Source of the DNA: an uncultured Acetobacteraceae bacterium
GTDB taxonomy: Bacteria > Pseudomonadota > Alphaproteobacteria > Acetobacterales > Acetobacteraceae
Assembly (NCBI GenBank): GCA_903918195.1
Contig: CAIXDS010000099.1
Location: 1-64,000 of the forward strand
Length of the DNA: 64,000 bases
Direction of reading: 5' to 3'
The notes under the pieces were generated by a model. That model searched no databases. It saw only the letters and a list, made by a program, of their open reading frames with translations, and had not been told where the DNA came from. Below, in pieces: positions 36,415-45,067 of the stretch. The stretch's first letter is position 1. Each line of letters begins with the position of its first letter. The position numbers were made by a program, and so were the translations under genes.

Positions 36415-37781
36415 CCGCACCGAACCACCAACCCCGCCTGCGCCTGCCCTCCTGCCTGCGCCTGGCGGTCTCGCCCGGCGGCCCGCTGCATGTCGGCACC
36501 GCCCGCATCGTGCTGGCCAACTGGCTGCTCGCCCGCCGCCTCGGCGGCCACGTCACGCTGCGCCTGGACGACACCGAGGGTGCCCGCGACACCATCGGAT
36601 CGCCGGATGCCATCCGCCACGACCTGGGCTGGCTGGGCCTTGATTGGGACGAGGAGGCCCGCCAGTCGGACCGGAGCGACCGCTACAACGCCGCCGCCGA
36701 GACCCTGAAGGCCGCTGGCCGCCTGTATCCGTGCTTCGAATCCGAGGCCGAACTCAACGCCAAGCGTGAGCGGCGCCTCCGCCAGGGCAATCCGCCCATC
36801 TACGACCGCGCCATGCTCAAGCTGACTCAGGCCCAGCGCGCTGCCGCCGAGGCCGGCGGCAAGCGGCCGTACTGGCGCTTCCGCCTGTCCGACAGCACGA
36901 TTGCCTGGGACGATGTCGCCCTCGGCCGCCGCCAGGTGAAGCTGCCGACCCTGTCCGACCCGGTGATGATCCGCGCCGACGGCACGCCGCTCGCCGCCTT
37001 CGCGGGCGGGGTGGACGACCTGGAGGACGGCATCACCCATCTCGTTCGCGGCGAGGATCTGGCCCACACGACTGCGGTGCAGCTCGACCTGGCCGCCGCC
37101 CTCGGCCGCGATCCGGCCGCCATCGCGCGCGCCCATCTGCCGGCGCTGGCCGACGCCGAAGGCGACCGGCTGTCCCGCCGCGCCGGCAATTTTTCCATCC
37201 GCGCCCTGCGCCAGCTGGGGGTCGAGCCCGCTGCTCTCATCGCCACCCTGGCCCGTCTGGGCAGCTGCGCCGAACCGCGCCCCATGACCCCCGCCGAACT
37301 GGCCGCCACCGACTGCCTCGCCGGCATCGCCCCGACCTCGCCGCGTTTCGACATGCGCGCCCTGCTCGCGGTCAATCGCCAGGCGCTCGCCCAAATTCCG
37401 TTCGCCGGCGTCGCCGACCGGCTGCCGCCCGGGGCCACCGAGGCGTTCTGGCAGGCCGTGCGCGGCAGCCTTGATCTGCTGTCGGAGGCGCGCGGCTACT
37501 GGGACGTGGTCGCGGGTACCATCGTGCCGCCGGTGATCGACGGCGAGGCCGCGTTTCTGCGCGCCGCACTCGATACGCTGCCGGCCGAACCCTGGGACGG
37601 ATCGGTCTGGACCGCCTGGACCGAGGCGCTGAAACAATGCACCGGGCGTACCGGCAAAAGCCTCACCCTGCCGCTCCGCCTGGCGTTGACCGGTGAGGAG
37701 CGCGGCCCGGCGCTGCAGGCCCTGCTGCCGCTGATCGGCCGGCCGCGGGCGGCCCAGCGGCTGGCGGTGGCGGCGAGTTAG
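36411..37781 (+). CDS. gltX: Glutamyl-tRNA synthetase-like enzyme, second type (GluRS2-like)
   Basis: 456 residues, class I aminoacyl-tRNA synthetase. The HIGH-like motif is GGPLHVGTAR; the Glu-binding region LRLDDTEGARD, CFESEAELNAKRERRLRQG, PYWRFRLSDS and LVRGEDLAHTTAVQLDLAAALG follow the family. The KMSKS-like motif is altered: GDRLSRRAGNFSI instead of KLSKR, so the usual Lys is Arg and the leading Lys is Asp. The short C-terminal anticodon region and divergent motif suit a second GluRS. In bacteria with two GluRS genes one often charges tRNA-Gln, whose Glu is then amidated by GatCAB (at 49.6-52.9 kb). Which tRNA this one uses is not readable from sequence. Confidence 0.85.
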   Translation: MTAPNHQPRLRLPSCLRLAVSPGGPLHVGTARIVLANWLLARRLGGHVTLRLDDTEGARDTIGSPDAIRHDLGWLGLDWDEEARQSDRSDRYNAAAETLKAAGRLYPCFESEAELNAKRERRLRQGNPPIYDRAMLKLTQAQRAAAEAGGKRPYWRFRLSDSTIAWDDVALGRRQVKLPTLSDPVMIRADGTPLAAFAGGVDDLEDGITHLVRGEDLAHTTAVQLDLAAALGRDPAAIARAHLPALADAEGDRLSRRAGNFSIRALRQLGVEPAALIATLARLGSCAEPRPMTPAELAATDCLAGIAPTSPRFDMRALLAVNRQALAQIPFAGVADRLPPGATEAFWQAVRGSLDLLSEARGYWDVVAGTIVPPVIDGEAAFLRAALDTLPAEPWDGSVWTAWTEALKQCTGRTGKSLTLPLRLALTGEERGPALQALLPLIGRPRAAQRLAVAAS

Positions 37782-37992
37782 CGCCGGGCCACAACCTGTC
37801 CTGGTCGCCGGCGCGGCCTCGGGACCCCGCAAAGGCTCCGTGGAACCCATTCGTTTTGAAAGTTTTTGACCGTCCGGGGTGCTTGGACCCCTTGGCTTCC
37901 TTGCTCCCTTGCGATCACGCCGCTATGGTCCGTACCGTTCCGCGGTCCGGCCGAGTCCGGACTGCTCTGCATTGCGGTGGGAGATCGGTCTA
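37782..37992. other. Intergenic region before bamA
   Basis: About 210 bases between gltX and the likely bamA start. It contains a degenerate GACCCCGCAAAGGCTCCGTGGAACCCATT stretch reminiscent of the hairpin repeats and an AT-richer TTTTGAAAGTTTTTGAC (about 37854-37870) that could hold promoter elements. Nothing firmer is visible. Confidence 0.3.
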
Positions 37993-40350
37993 TTGGTTCG
38001 TGCTCGCGCTGCGCTGCTGGCGTTTCTGTCGGCGTCCTGGCTACTTTTTCCCCTGCTCGCGGCGGCCCAGCCACCGCGGCCGCATGCCCGTACGGCGGCC
38101 GTTTCGGTGCCGTCCGGCGTCATTGCGGATATCCGTGTCGAGGGTAACCAGCGGATCGAGTCGGGAACGATCCGCTCGTACATGCTGATCGCGCCGGGCG
38201 ATCGTTATGATGCCGACCGGGTCGACCGCAGCCTGAAGACGCTGTATGCGACCGGCCTGTTCAGCGACGTGGCCTTCCATCGCGAGGGCGCAACGCTGAT
38301 CGTGGTGGTGAAGGAAAACCCGATCGTCAACAAGATTGCCTTCGAGGGCAATCACAAGCTCACCGACGAAAATCTCCGCGCCGAGTTGCAGTTGAAGCCG
38401 CGCGCGGTGTACACGCCGGCACTGGCCCAGGCCGACCGGCAGCGCATCCTCGATATGTATGCCAAGCGCGGCCGCTTCGCCGCCCGGGTCGAGCCCAAGA
38501 TCATCGAACTGCCGCAGAATCGTGTGGATGTGGTGTTCGAGATCACCGATGGCGACAATACCCTGATCAGCCGCATCGCCTTCGTCGGCAACAAGGCGTT
38601 CAGCGAGAGCAAGCTGAAGGAAGTGATCGGCAGCCGCGAGACCGCCTGGTGGCTTTTCCTGTCCAGTTCGGACACCTACGACCCCGACCGGGTCGGCTAC
38701 GATAAGGAATTGCTGCGCCGGTTCTACCTCAAGAACGGCTACGCCGATTTCCAGGTGACCGCCTCGGCGGCCGAACTGGCGCCGGACAAATCGGCCTTCT
38801 TCGTGACCTACACGCTGAACGAGGGCGAGCGTTACCGGGTCAGCAAGGCCACCGTGAATTCCAGCCTGCGGAACGTCGACGGCGCGTCGCTGGAGCCGGT
38901 GCTGGAGATGTCCGCCGGCGACTGGTACGACGGCGATGCGGTGGAGCGCACGGTCCAGAAGCTGACCGACACGGTGCAGGCGCGTGGCCAGCCCTTCGTG
39001 GATGTCCGCCCGCGGGTGCAGCGCGACCGCGAGAAGCACACGATCGAGCTGGTGTTCGACGTGACCGAAGGCCCGCGCGTCTATGTCGAACGCATCGACA
39101 TCACCGGCAACACGCGCACCATGGACAAGGTGATCCGGCGCGAGTTCCGTCTTGCTGAAGGTGACGCTTTCAATGCCGCCCTGCTGCGCCGCTCGCGCCA
39201 GCGCCTGCAGGATCTGGGCTACTTCACCGGCGTCAATATTTCCAACCAGCCCGGCTCGGCCCCCGATAAGACGATCGTCAACACCCGGATCGACGAGAAG
39301 GCAACCGGCGAGCTGACCGTCGGCGGCGGCTACTCGACCGATGCCGGTGCGCTGGCCAATGCCGGCCTGCGCGAACGCAACCTGATCGGCAGCGGCATCG
39401 ATGCCGGGCTCAACGGCACCATCGCGCAGCGGCGCAGTCAGGTCGATCTGTCGGTCACCGACCCGTACTTCCTGGACCGCAACATCGTGGCCGGCGCCGA
39501 TGTTTTCCTGGTGCAGACCAACAACCAGCTGATCGCCGAATACGACGAGCGCCGCCTCGGCTTCTCGCTGACCGCCGGCTACGAGTTCAGCGAGCACCTG
39601 CGGCAGAGCTGGGCCTACTCACTGGTGCAACGCGACGTCTACAACGTGCAATCCAACGCCAGCCTTTATGTGCAGGACGAGGCGGGGATCACGCTGCTGT
39701 CGCAGATTGGCCAGACCCTCACGCTGGATTACCGGGACAGCCGCATCGACCCGCGCACCGGCTGGGTGATGCGCCTCGGAACCGACGTCGCCGGCCTCGG
39801 TGGCGACGCCAACTTCGTGCGCACCAAGGCGGACGGCAGGTACTTCATCCCGCTGGAGCGGTATTTCGGCAGCAACGACTGGGATATTTCCGTCGCGGGC
39901 GGCATCGGCTATCTGTTCAACGAGGGTGTGAACGAGAAGATCATCGACCGGTTCTTCCTCGGCGGCGATAATTTGCGCGGCTTCGCGACCGGCGGTGCCG
40001 GCCCGCACGCCGTGCCCACCAACCAATACCCAGGCAGCGACAGCCTCGGCGGCGAGTTTATCTGGACGCAATCCACCGAGATGCGCTTCCCGCTGCCGGT
40101 TTCCGCCGATCTCGGCCTGTCCGGCCGGGTGTTCGTCGACGTGGGCGCGTTGACCGGGGTCAATGCCCTCTACGTGAACGGCGTTAAGCAGCCTTACGTC
40201 GACAATCCGACGCCACGTGTCGGCACCGGTGTGGGCGTGTCCTGGAAGACCCCGTTCGGCCTGATCAACATCGACATCGCCCAGGCCGTGGTAAAAGAGA
40301 AATACGACCAGACCCAGGTCTTCCGCTTCGGTTTCGGCACGAGGTTCTAA
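37993..40350 (+). CDS. bamA: Outer membrane protein assembly factor BamA
   Basis: About 785 residues, normal for BamA. Signal peptide LLAFLSASWLLFPLLAAAQ, then five POTRA domains (about 40-440; IADIRVEGNQRIESGTIRSY begins the first, YVERIDITGNTRTMDKVIRREFRL the fifth), then the 16-strand barrel with LGGDNLRGF, the conserved GPRS-like segment as AGPHAVPTNQY, and the final strand ending VFRFGFGTRF with C-terminal Phe. The start is uncertain: TTG at 37993 has GGGAG eight bases before it and leads directly into the signal peptide; a GTG at 37879 would add 38 residues. BamA inserts beta-barrel proteins in the outer membrane; skp follows at once. Confidence 0.95.
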   Translation: MVRARAALLAFLSASWLLFPLLAAAQPPRPHARTAAVSVPSGVIADIRVEGNQRIESGTIRSYMLIAPGDRYDADRVDRSLKTLYATGLFSDVAFHREGATLIVVVKENPIVNKIAFEGNHKLTDENLRAELQLKPRAVYTPALAQADRQRILDMYAKRGRFAARVEPKIIELPQNRVDVVFEITDGDNTLISRIAFVGNKAFSESKLKEVIGSRETAWWLFLSSSDTYDPDRVGYDKELLRRFYLKNGYADFQVTASAAELAPDKSAFFVTYTLNEGERYRVSKATVNSSLRNVDGASLEPVLEMSAGDWYDGDAVERTVQKLTDTVQARGQPFVDVRPRVQRDREKHTIELVFDVTEGPRVYVERIDITGNTRTMDKVIRREFRLAEGDAFNAALLRRSRQRLQDLGYFTGVNISNQPGSAPDKTIVNTRIDEKATGELTVGGGYSTDAGALANAGLRERNLIGSGIDAGLNGTIAQRRSQVDLSVTDPYFLDRNIVAGADVFLVQTNNQLIAEYDERRLGFSLTAGYEFSEHLRQSWAYSLVQRDVYNVQSNASLYVQDEAGITLLSQIGQTLTLDYRDSRIDPRTGWVMRLGTDVAGLGGDANFVRTKADGRYFIPLERYFGSNDWDISVAGGIGYLFNEGVNEKIIDRFFLGGDNLRGFATGGAGPHAVPTNQYPGSDSLGGEFIWTQSTEMRFPLPVSADLGLSGRVFVDVGALTGVNALYVNGVKQPYVDNPTPRVGTGVGVSWKTPFGLINIDIAQAVVKEKYDQTQVFRFGFGTRF

Positions 40351-41238
40351 GTGAACATGATTCGTTATCGTCTTCCGGGCGCGCCGCTTGCGGCGCTTGC
40401 CGGCCTCTTTTCTCTCATGCTGACCCTGGCACCTGCGGCACAGGGTCAGGATTATTTCATCCCCAACCAGCCGCATGCCCCGGCCCCCGCCGCCGCTCCG
40501 GCCCGGCCGGCTCAGCAGGTCCGCCAGCAGCGCCCGCCGGTGCAGGTGGCGCCGCAGCCGCCGGTTGGCCCGGAGGAGCAGCAGCAACAGCCCTTGCCGC
40601 CGCTGCAGGTGCAACTGCCGCCGCAGCCGGAAATCCCCGCCCTGCCGAAGGGCACCAGCCCGCCGGCGCCCGTGCTCGGCGTGCTCGGCGTGCCGGAAGT
40701 GATGCGTGCGTCCACCGCCGCCCAGCAGGTCGAGAAGACCATCGGCGCGCGGCGCGAGAAGCTGAACGCGGACGCCCAAAAGGAACAGGCCACTTGGCGC
40801 GAGATGCAGCAGACCCTGGCGAATGAGCGCAACAAGCTTTCGGCCGACCAGATCCGCTCCCGCGAACGCGAATTGCAGGACCGCATCACCCGGGCGCAGC
40901 GCGACTTCCGCGACCGCAGCACCATCGTCCAACAGGCCGCCCAGTACGGGCTGGCGCAGATCGAGCGTGTCCTGGTCGGCGTCATCCAGAAAGTCGCCGA
41001 GAGCCGGGGCATGAACCTGGTGCTGCACCGCCAGCAGGTGGCGCTGAACGTCAACGAGTTCGACATTACCGAGCAGGTCACCGAGCAGCTCAACAAGATA
41101 CTGCCGTCCGTCATCATCCCGCCCGACGGCGTCTCGCCGGCGGCGATGCAGAAGAACCAGCCCGCTGAGGCGCAGACCGTCGCGGCACCGGCCCAGCCTG
41201 CCGCGTCGCCACAGCCTGCCGCGCCACCGAAGAAGTAG
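40351..41238 (+). CDS. skp: OmpH/Skp-family periplasmic chaperone with Pro/Gln-rich extension
   Basis: 295 residues, far longer than the usual 160-200. Signal peptide LAALAGLFSLMLTLAPAAQG. Residues about 35-105 are an insert rich in Pro, Gln and Ala (RPAQQVRQQRPPVQV, EEQQQQPLPP). The OmpH core (about 110-260) has VPEVMRASTAAQQVEKTI, coiled-coil ISRERELQDR-like RSRERELQDRITRAQRDFRDRS and VIQKVAESRGMNLVLHRQQV. A 35-residue Pro/Ala tail ends PQPAAPPKK. The chaperone holds unfolded outer-membrane proteins for BamA. GTG at 40351 directly follows the bamA stop with GAGG suitably spaced; ATG at 40357 is possible. Confidence 0.9.
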   Translation: MNMIRYRLPGAPLAALAGLFSLMLTLAPAAQGQDYFIPNQPHAPAPAAAPARPAQQVRQQRPPVQVAPQPPVGPEEQQQQPLPPLQVQLPPQPEIPALPKGTSPPAPVLGVLGVPEVMRASTAAQQVEKTIGARREKLNADAQKEQATWREMQQTLANERNKLSADQIRSRERELQDRITRAQRDFRDRSTIVQQAAQYGLAQIERVLVGVIQKVAESRGMNLVLHRQQVALNVNEFDITEQVTEQLNKILPSVIIPPDGVSPAAMQKNQPAEAQTVAAPAQPAASPQPAAPPKK

Positions 41239-41240
41239 CC

Positions 41241-42356
41241 GTGGCGGCGCCGCCGGACCCTGGTGCTCCGCCGGCCGTGGCGACGGCCGGCGACGCACGC
41301 TTCTTTCACCGTGCCGGCCCGCACGCGCTGAGCGCGGTGGCCGCCGCCGCTGGCGGGGCCGCGCCCGCGCGGGAGCTGATGCTGGCGGGGGTTGCCCCGC
41401 TGCAATCGGCCGGCCCCGACCAGGTGAGCTTCCTCGACAACCGGAAATATCTGCCCGAGTTGGAAGCGACCCGCGCCGGTGCGGTGATCGTCCACCCCAA
41501 CATGGCGGCGCGGGTGCCGGCGGGCAGTGCGGCCATCATCACCGCCGAGCCCTATCTGGGCTGGGCGCGGGTGGCGGCGCTGTTTCATCCGCTGCCGCCG
41601 CTGCGGTCCGGCCGCCATCCCAGCGCGGTGGTCGATCCCGACGCGCAGGTGGACCCGAGCGCGGAGATCGGACCGCTCGCAATCGTGCTGGCGCGCGCCG
41701 AGATCGGGCCGCGCTGCCGGATCGGTGCGGGGGCGGTGATCGGCGAAGGGGTGGTGCTCGGCGCCGATTGCCGCATCGGCACGCATGCCAGCATCAGCCA
41801 TGCGTTGCTGGGGGCGCGGGTCTATATCTACCCCGGCGCCCGCATCGGCCAGGACGGGTTCGGCTTCGCGCCGTCGCCCACCGGCTTCGTCACCGTGCCG
41901 CAGCTCGGCCGGGTTTTGATCGAGGACGACGTGGAGGTCGGCGCCAACAGCACGATCGACCGCGGCTCGGCGCAGGACACCGTGATCGGCGCCGGCTCCC
42001 GGCTCGACAACCTGGTACAGATCGGGCACAACGTCCGCCTCGGACGCTGCTGCGTGATCGTGTCGCAGGCCGGCATTTCAGGTTCGACGGTGTTGGAGGA
42101 TTTCGTCCAGGTAGCCGGTCAGGCCGGACTGACCGGGCATTTGCGTATCGGGCGGAAGGCGCGTATCGGCGCCCAATGCGGCGTGATGGCGGACGTTGCG
42201 GCCGGCGCGGACGTACTGGGTAGCCCAGCCCTGCCCGTGCGCGAGTTCTTCCGCCAGGTGTTGGCGCTGCGGCGGCTCGCCGCTGCGCGGCGCCCGGGTT
42301 CGGACGGCAACGAAGGGGCCGGCGATGCGCCGGCGGCAAACAAGGCTACGGACTGA
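41241..42356 (+). CDS. lpxD: UDP-3-O-acylglucosamine N-acyltransferase
   Basis: 371 residues. N-terminal uridine-binding domain with GVAPLQSAGPDQVSFLDN, then a left-handed beta-helix of hexapeptide repeats (GPLAIVLARAEIGPRCRIGAG, IGTHASISHALLGARVYIYP, RIGQDGFGFAP), catalytic His in NLVQIGHNVRLG (near 265) and the C-terminal helix REFFRQVLALRRL. It adds the second acyl chain to the lipid A precursor. GTG start at 41241, three bases after the skp stop. Confidence 0.96.
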   Translation: MAAPPDPGAPPAVATAGDARFFHRAGPHALSAVAAAAGGAAPARELMLAGVAPLQSAGPDQVSFLDNRKYLPELEATRAGAVIVHPNMAARVPAGSAAIITAEPYLGWARVAALFHPLPPLRSGRHPSAVVDPDAQVDPSAEIGPLAIVLARAEIGPRCRIGAGAVIGEGVVLGADCRIGTHASISHALLGARVYIYPGARIGQDGFGFAPSPTGFVTVPQLGRVLIEDDVEVGANSTIDRGSAQDTVIGAGSRLDNLVQIGHNVRLGRCCVIVSQAGISGSTVLEDFVQVAGQAGLTGHLRIGRKARIGAQCGVMADVAAGADVLGSPALPVREFFRQVLALRRLAAARRPGSDGNEGAGDAPAANKATD

Positions 42357-42361
42357 GCGGG

Positions 42362-42871
42362 ATGGATTCCACGGCACCCACGAACCAGGACACGACCGAG
42401 GCCGGTGGCGACGATGTCATCGGCACGGTTGATATTGCGCGCATAATGCACGCGATTCCGCACCGTTACCCGTTCCTGATGATCGACCGGGTGGTCGATA
42501 TGGTGCGCAACCGCTCGGCGGTTGGCATCAAGAACGTGTCGGTCAACGAGAACTTCTTCCAGGGCCATTTCCCCGGCCATCCGGTGATGCCCGGCGTGCT
42601 GATCATCGAGGCCATGGCGCAGACGGCGGCCGTGCTGGTGGTCGAGACGCTCGGCCCCGAGGCGGCCGGCCGGGTGGTGTATTTCATGTCGGTCGAGGGC
42701 GCCAAATTCCGCCGGCCGGTGCAGCCCGGCGACCAGTTGCGCATCCACGTGACCAAGGACCGCAACCGCGGCAATGTGTGGAAGTTCAGCGCCGTTGCCC
42801 GGGTCGATGGCGTTTCGGTGGCGGAAGCGACCTACGCTGCCATGATCATGGACAAGGCGACGGACCGCTAG
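42362..42871 (+). CDS. fabZ: 3-hydroxyacyl-ACP dehydratase FabZ
   Basis: 169 residues, hotdog fold. IPHRYPFLMIDRVVD, then the catalytic segment FFQGHFPGHPVMPGVLIIEA with active-site His and Glu, AKFRRPVQPGDQLRI at the end of the sheet. The first 25 residues (MDSTAPTNQDTTEAGGDD) are an extra hydrophilic leader, so a start a little downstream is possible although no good alternative is present. It removes water from 3-hydroxyacyl-ACP in type II fatty acid synthesis and competes with LpxA/LpxD for the same substrate pool, which is why the genes sit together. Confidence 0.96.
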   Translation: MDSTAPTNQDTTEAGGDDVIGTVDIARIMHAIPHRYPFLMIDRVVDMVRNRSAVGIKNVSVNENFFQGHFPGHPVMPGVLIIEAMAQTAAVLVVETLGPEAAGRVVYFMSVEGAKFRRPVQPGDQLRIHVTKDRNRGNVWKFSAVARVDGVSVAEATYAAMIMDKATDR

Positions 42872-42872
42872 C

Positions 42873-43685
42873 GTGCAGACCCGCATTCATCCGTCGGCGG
42901 TCGTGGCCCCAGGGGCCACGATCGGAGCCGACGTCCGCATCGGTCCGTTCTGCACGGTCGGTCCCGAGGTCGTGATCGGCGATGGCGCCGAGTTGTTCAG
43001 TAACGTGGTGGTGGACGGCCGCACCCGCATCGGCGAGGGGGCCAGACTCTACCCGTTCTGCACCGTCGGCATGGCGCCGCAGGACCTGAAATACGCCGGC
43101 GAGCCGACCGAAACCGAACTTGGCGCACGCAGCGTGGTGCGCGAGCATGTCACCATCCATCGCGGCACCATCACCGGCAGCGGCATCACCCGCGTCGGCG
43201 CGGATTGTCTGCTCATGGCCGTGGTGCATGTGGCGCATGATTGCGCCATCGGCAACGGGGTGGTGATCGCCAACAACGTGGTCATGGGCGGCCATGTCGA
43301 GATCGGCGACAACGCGGTGATCGGCGGCGCCGCGGCGATCCACCAGTTCGTCCGCATCGGCCGCGCCGCCATGATTGGCGGCGTCTCCGGCGTGGAGGCG
43401 GACGTGATCCCGTTTGGCAGCGTGATGGGCAACCGGGCCTGGTTGGCCGGGCTGAACGTCATCGGCCTGCGCCGCCGCGGCTACGACCGGACCCGGATTC
43501 ACACCCTGCGTGCCGCTTTCCGGCTGATCTTCCGCGGCGAGGGCGTGTTCGCCGAGCGGGTGGAGGAGGCGCGGCGGAACTGGCCCGGCGATCCGCTGGT
43601 GGCCGAGTTGCTGACGTTCATCGACACCCCGAGCCGCCGCGGCCTGATCCGCGCCGCGGTCGAGGACGAGGACGATGCAGCCTGA
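42873..43685 (+). CDS. lpxA: UDP-GlcNAc O-acyltransferase
   Basis: 270 residues, first enzyme of lipid A synthesis. GTG start one base after the fabZ stop. Hexapeptide-repeat beta-helix from the N-terminus (IHPSAVVAPGATIGADVRIG, GRTRIGEGARLYPFCTVG), PQDLKYAGEPTE, IREHVTIHRGT-like VREHVTIHRGT, catalytic His in VVHVAHDC (near 125), GGVSGVEADVIPFG, NVIGLRRRGYDR in the acyl-ruler region, and the helical C-terminus. Confidence 0.97.
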   Translation: MQTRIHPSAVVAPGATIGADVRIGPFCTVGPEVVIGDGAELFSNVVVDGRTRIGEGARLYPFCTVGMAPQDLKYAGEPTETELGARSVVREHVTIHRGTITGSGITRVGADCLLMAVVHVAHDCAIGNGVVIANNVVMGGHVEIGDNAVIGGAAAIHQFVRIGRAAMIGGVSGVEADVIPFGSVMGNRAWLAGLNVIGLRRRGYDRTRIHTLRAAFRLIFRGEGVFAERVEEARRNWPGDPLVAELLTFIDTPSRRGLIRAAVEDEDDAA

Positions 43686-43692
43686 CCCAAGC

Positions 43693-43719
43693 CGCCCTCG
43701 TCCCGGCCGGGAGAGGGCG
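43693..43719. terminator. Hairpin in the lpxA-lpxI gap
   Basis: CGCCCTC and GAGGGCG (7-bp stem) enclose a second self-complementary TCCCGG/CCGGGA core. It occupies most of the 45 bases between lpxA and lpxI; without a T-run it may only modulate read-through. Confidence 0.45.
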
Positions 43720-43730
43720 ACGGGGCACCG

Positions 43731-44576
43731 ATGAGCGGGTCCGATCCCGCAACCCTCGGGATTCTGGCCGGCGGTGGAACGCTGCCCGGGCGCGTGGCCG
43801 CCGCCGCACGGGCGGCGGGACGGGGCGTTTTCCTGGTCGGGCTGGAGGGGTTCGCCGAGCCTGCCGTGCTGGCGCCGTTTCCCCATGCCCCGGCCCGGAT
43901 CGGCGCCGCGGGCCGGATTCTCGAGCTGCTGCGGCTGAACGCCTGCCGCGACCTGGTGCTGGTCGGGCCGGTGCGCCGGCCCTCGCTGCTCGACCTGCGC
44001 CCGGACGCCGAGGGCACCCGCCTGCTCGCCCGCATCGGCCGCGCCGCCTTCGCCGGCGATGACGGCCTGCTCGCCGCGGTGGTGCGCGTGTTGGGCGAGG
44101 AAGGTTTCCGGGTCATCGGCGCGCACGAAATCCTGACCGAGGTGGTCGGGCCCAAGGGCCTGCTGTCGCGAACCGGTCCTGACGCGGCGGCACTGGCCGA
44201 CATTGTCCGCGGCATGGCGGTGACCCGCGCGCTCGGGGCGGCGGATGTCGGCCAGGGCTGCGTGGTGCAGCAGGGCATCGTGCTGGCGGTCGAGGCGATC
44301 GAGGGCACCGACGCCATGCTGGCCCGCGCCGCCACGCTGCGCCGTCCCGGTCCCGGCGGCGTGCTGGTCAAGCTGGTCAAGCCCGGGCAGGATCGGCGCG
44401 CGGACCTGCCCACCATCGGCGTCCGGACCATCCATGCCGCCGCCGGTGCGGGGGTACGGGGGGTGGCCTTCGAGGCCGGCGGCACCATCCTCGCCGAACG
44501 CGAGGCCATGGTGGCGGCGGCCGACGCGGCCGGCCTGTTCCTGCTGGGGGTCGATCCGTCTGACGCAGAACGGTAA
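43731..44576 (+). CDS. lpxI: UDP-2,3-diacylglucosamine pyrophosphatase LpxI
   Basis: 281 residues. N-terminal LGILAGGGTLPGRVAAAARA, middle LELLRLNACRDLVLVGPVRRPSL, RLLARIGRAAFAGDDGLLAAVV, C-terminal LGAADVGQGCVVQQGIVLAVEAIEGTD, VKLVKPGQDRRADLPTIGV and FLLGVDPSD. It removes UMP to give lipid X, the job done by LpxH in enterics; LpxI is the usual form in alphaproteobacteria. No lpxB follows here; gloA comes next after 15 bases. Confidence 0.95.
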   Translation: MSGSDPATLGILAGGGTLPGRVAAAARAAGRGVFLVGLEGFAEPAVLAPFPHAPARIGAAGRILELLRLNACRDLVLVGPVRRPSLLDLRPDAEGTRLLARIGRAAFAGDDGLLAAVVRVLGEEGFRVIGAHEILTEVVGPKGLLSRTGPDAAALADIVRGMAVTRALGAADVGQGCVVQQGIVLAVEAIEGTDAMLARAATLRRPGPGGVLVKLVKPGQDRRADLPTIGVRTIHAAAGAGVRGVAFEAGGTILAEREAMVAAADAAGLFLLGVDPSDAER

Positions 44577-44591
44577 TGGGAAAAAACAATA

Positions 44592-44990
44592 ATGTCCGAT
44601 AAATATTCGATCCTGCACACCATGATCCGGGTCGGCGATCTCGACCGCAGCGTGCGATTCTACACCGACCTCCTCTGCATGCAGGAACTGCGCCGGCGCG
44701 ACGTGCCGGATGGCAAGTACACGCTGGTGTTCGTCGGCTACGCACCGGAGACGACCGGGGCGGCGGTGCTCGAGCTGACTTATAATTATGGCGTCGACGA
44801 ATACGAGCCCGGTACGGCCTTCGGCCATCTGGCCATCGGCGTACCGGACGTGGCGGCCACTTGCGCCAGGCTCCGCGCGGCTGGTGCGAAGATCATCCGC
44901 GAGCCCGGCCCGGTGAAGTTCGGCACCACCGTTATTGCCTTCGTCGAGGACCCGGACGGCACTAAGATCGAACTGATCCAGCGCGGCTGA
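44592..44990 (+). CDS. gloA: Lactoylglutathione lyase (glyoxalase I)
   Basis: 132 residues, VOC fold. Metal ligands fit: His in [15 protein letters not shown], Glu in [12 protein letters not shown], His in [11 protein letters not shown], Glu in DGTKIELIQ. Signature [15 protein letters not shown] and [13 protein letters not shown] [10 protein letters not shown] agree. It converts the methylglyoxal-glutathione adduct to lactoylglutathione. The gene upstream region is AT-rich (AAAAAACAATA) by local standards. Confidence 0.95.
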   Translation: MSDKYSILHTMIRVGDLDRSVRFYTDLLCMQELRRRDVPDGKYTLVFVGYAPETTGAAVLELTYNYGVDEYEPGTAFGHLAIGVPDVAATCARLRAAGAKIIREPGPVKFGTTVIAFVEDPDGTKIELIQRG

Positions 44991-44998
44991 CCGCGATC

Positions 44999-45067
44999 GT
45001 GGCGAAGCTCGGGCCGCACGGCTATCTGGACGCGCTGGCGGCAATCTTGCTGGATGATGCGCTGTGA
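44999..45067 (+). other. Short 22-codon reading frame before the YcjF-like gene
   Basis: GTG at 44999 opens VAKLGPHGYLDALAAILLDDAL, whose TGA overlaps the GTG of the next gene (GTGA). It could be a leader peptide or the remains of an older gene end. Nothing else supports translation. Confidence 0.2.
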
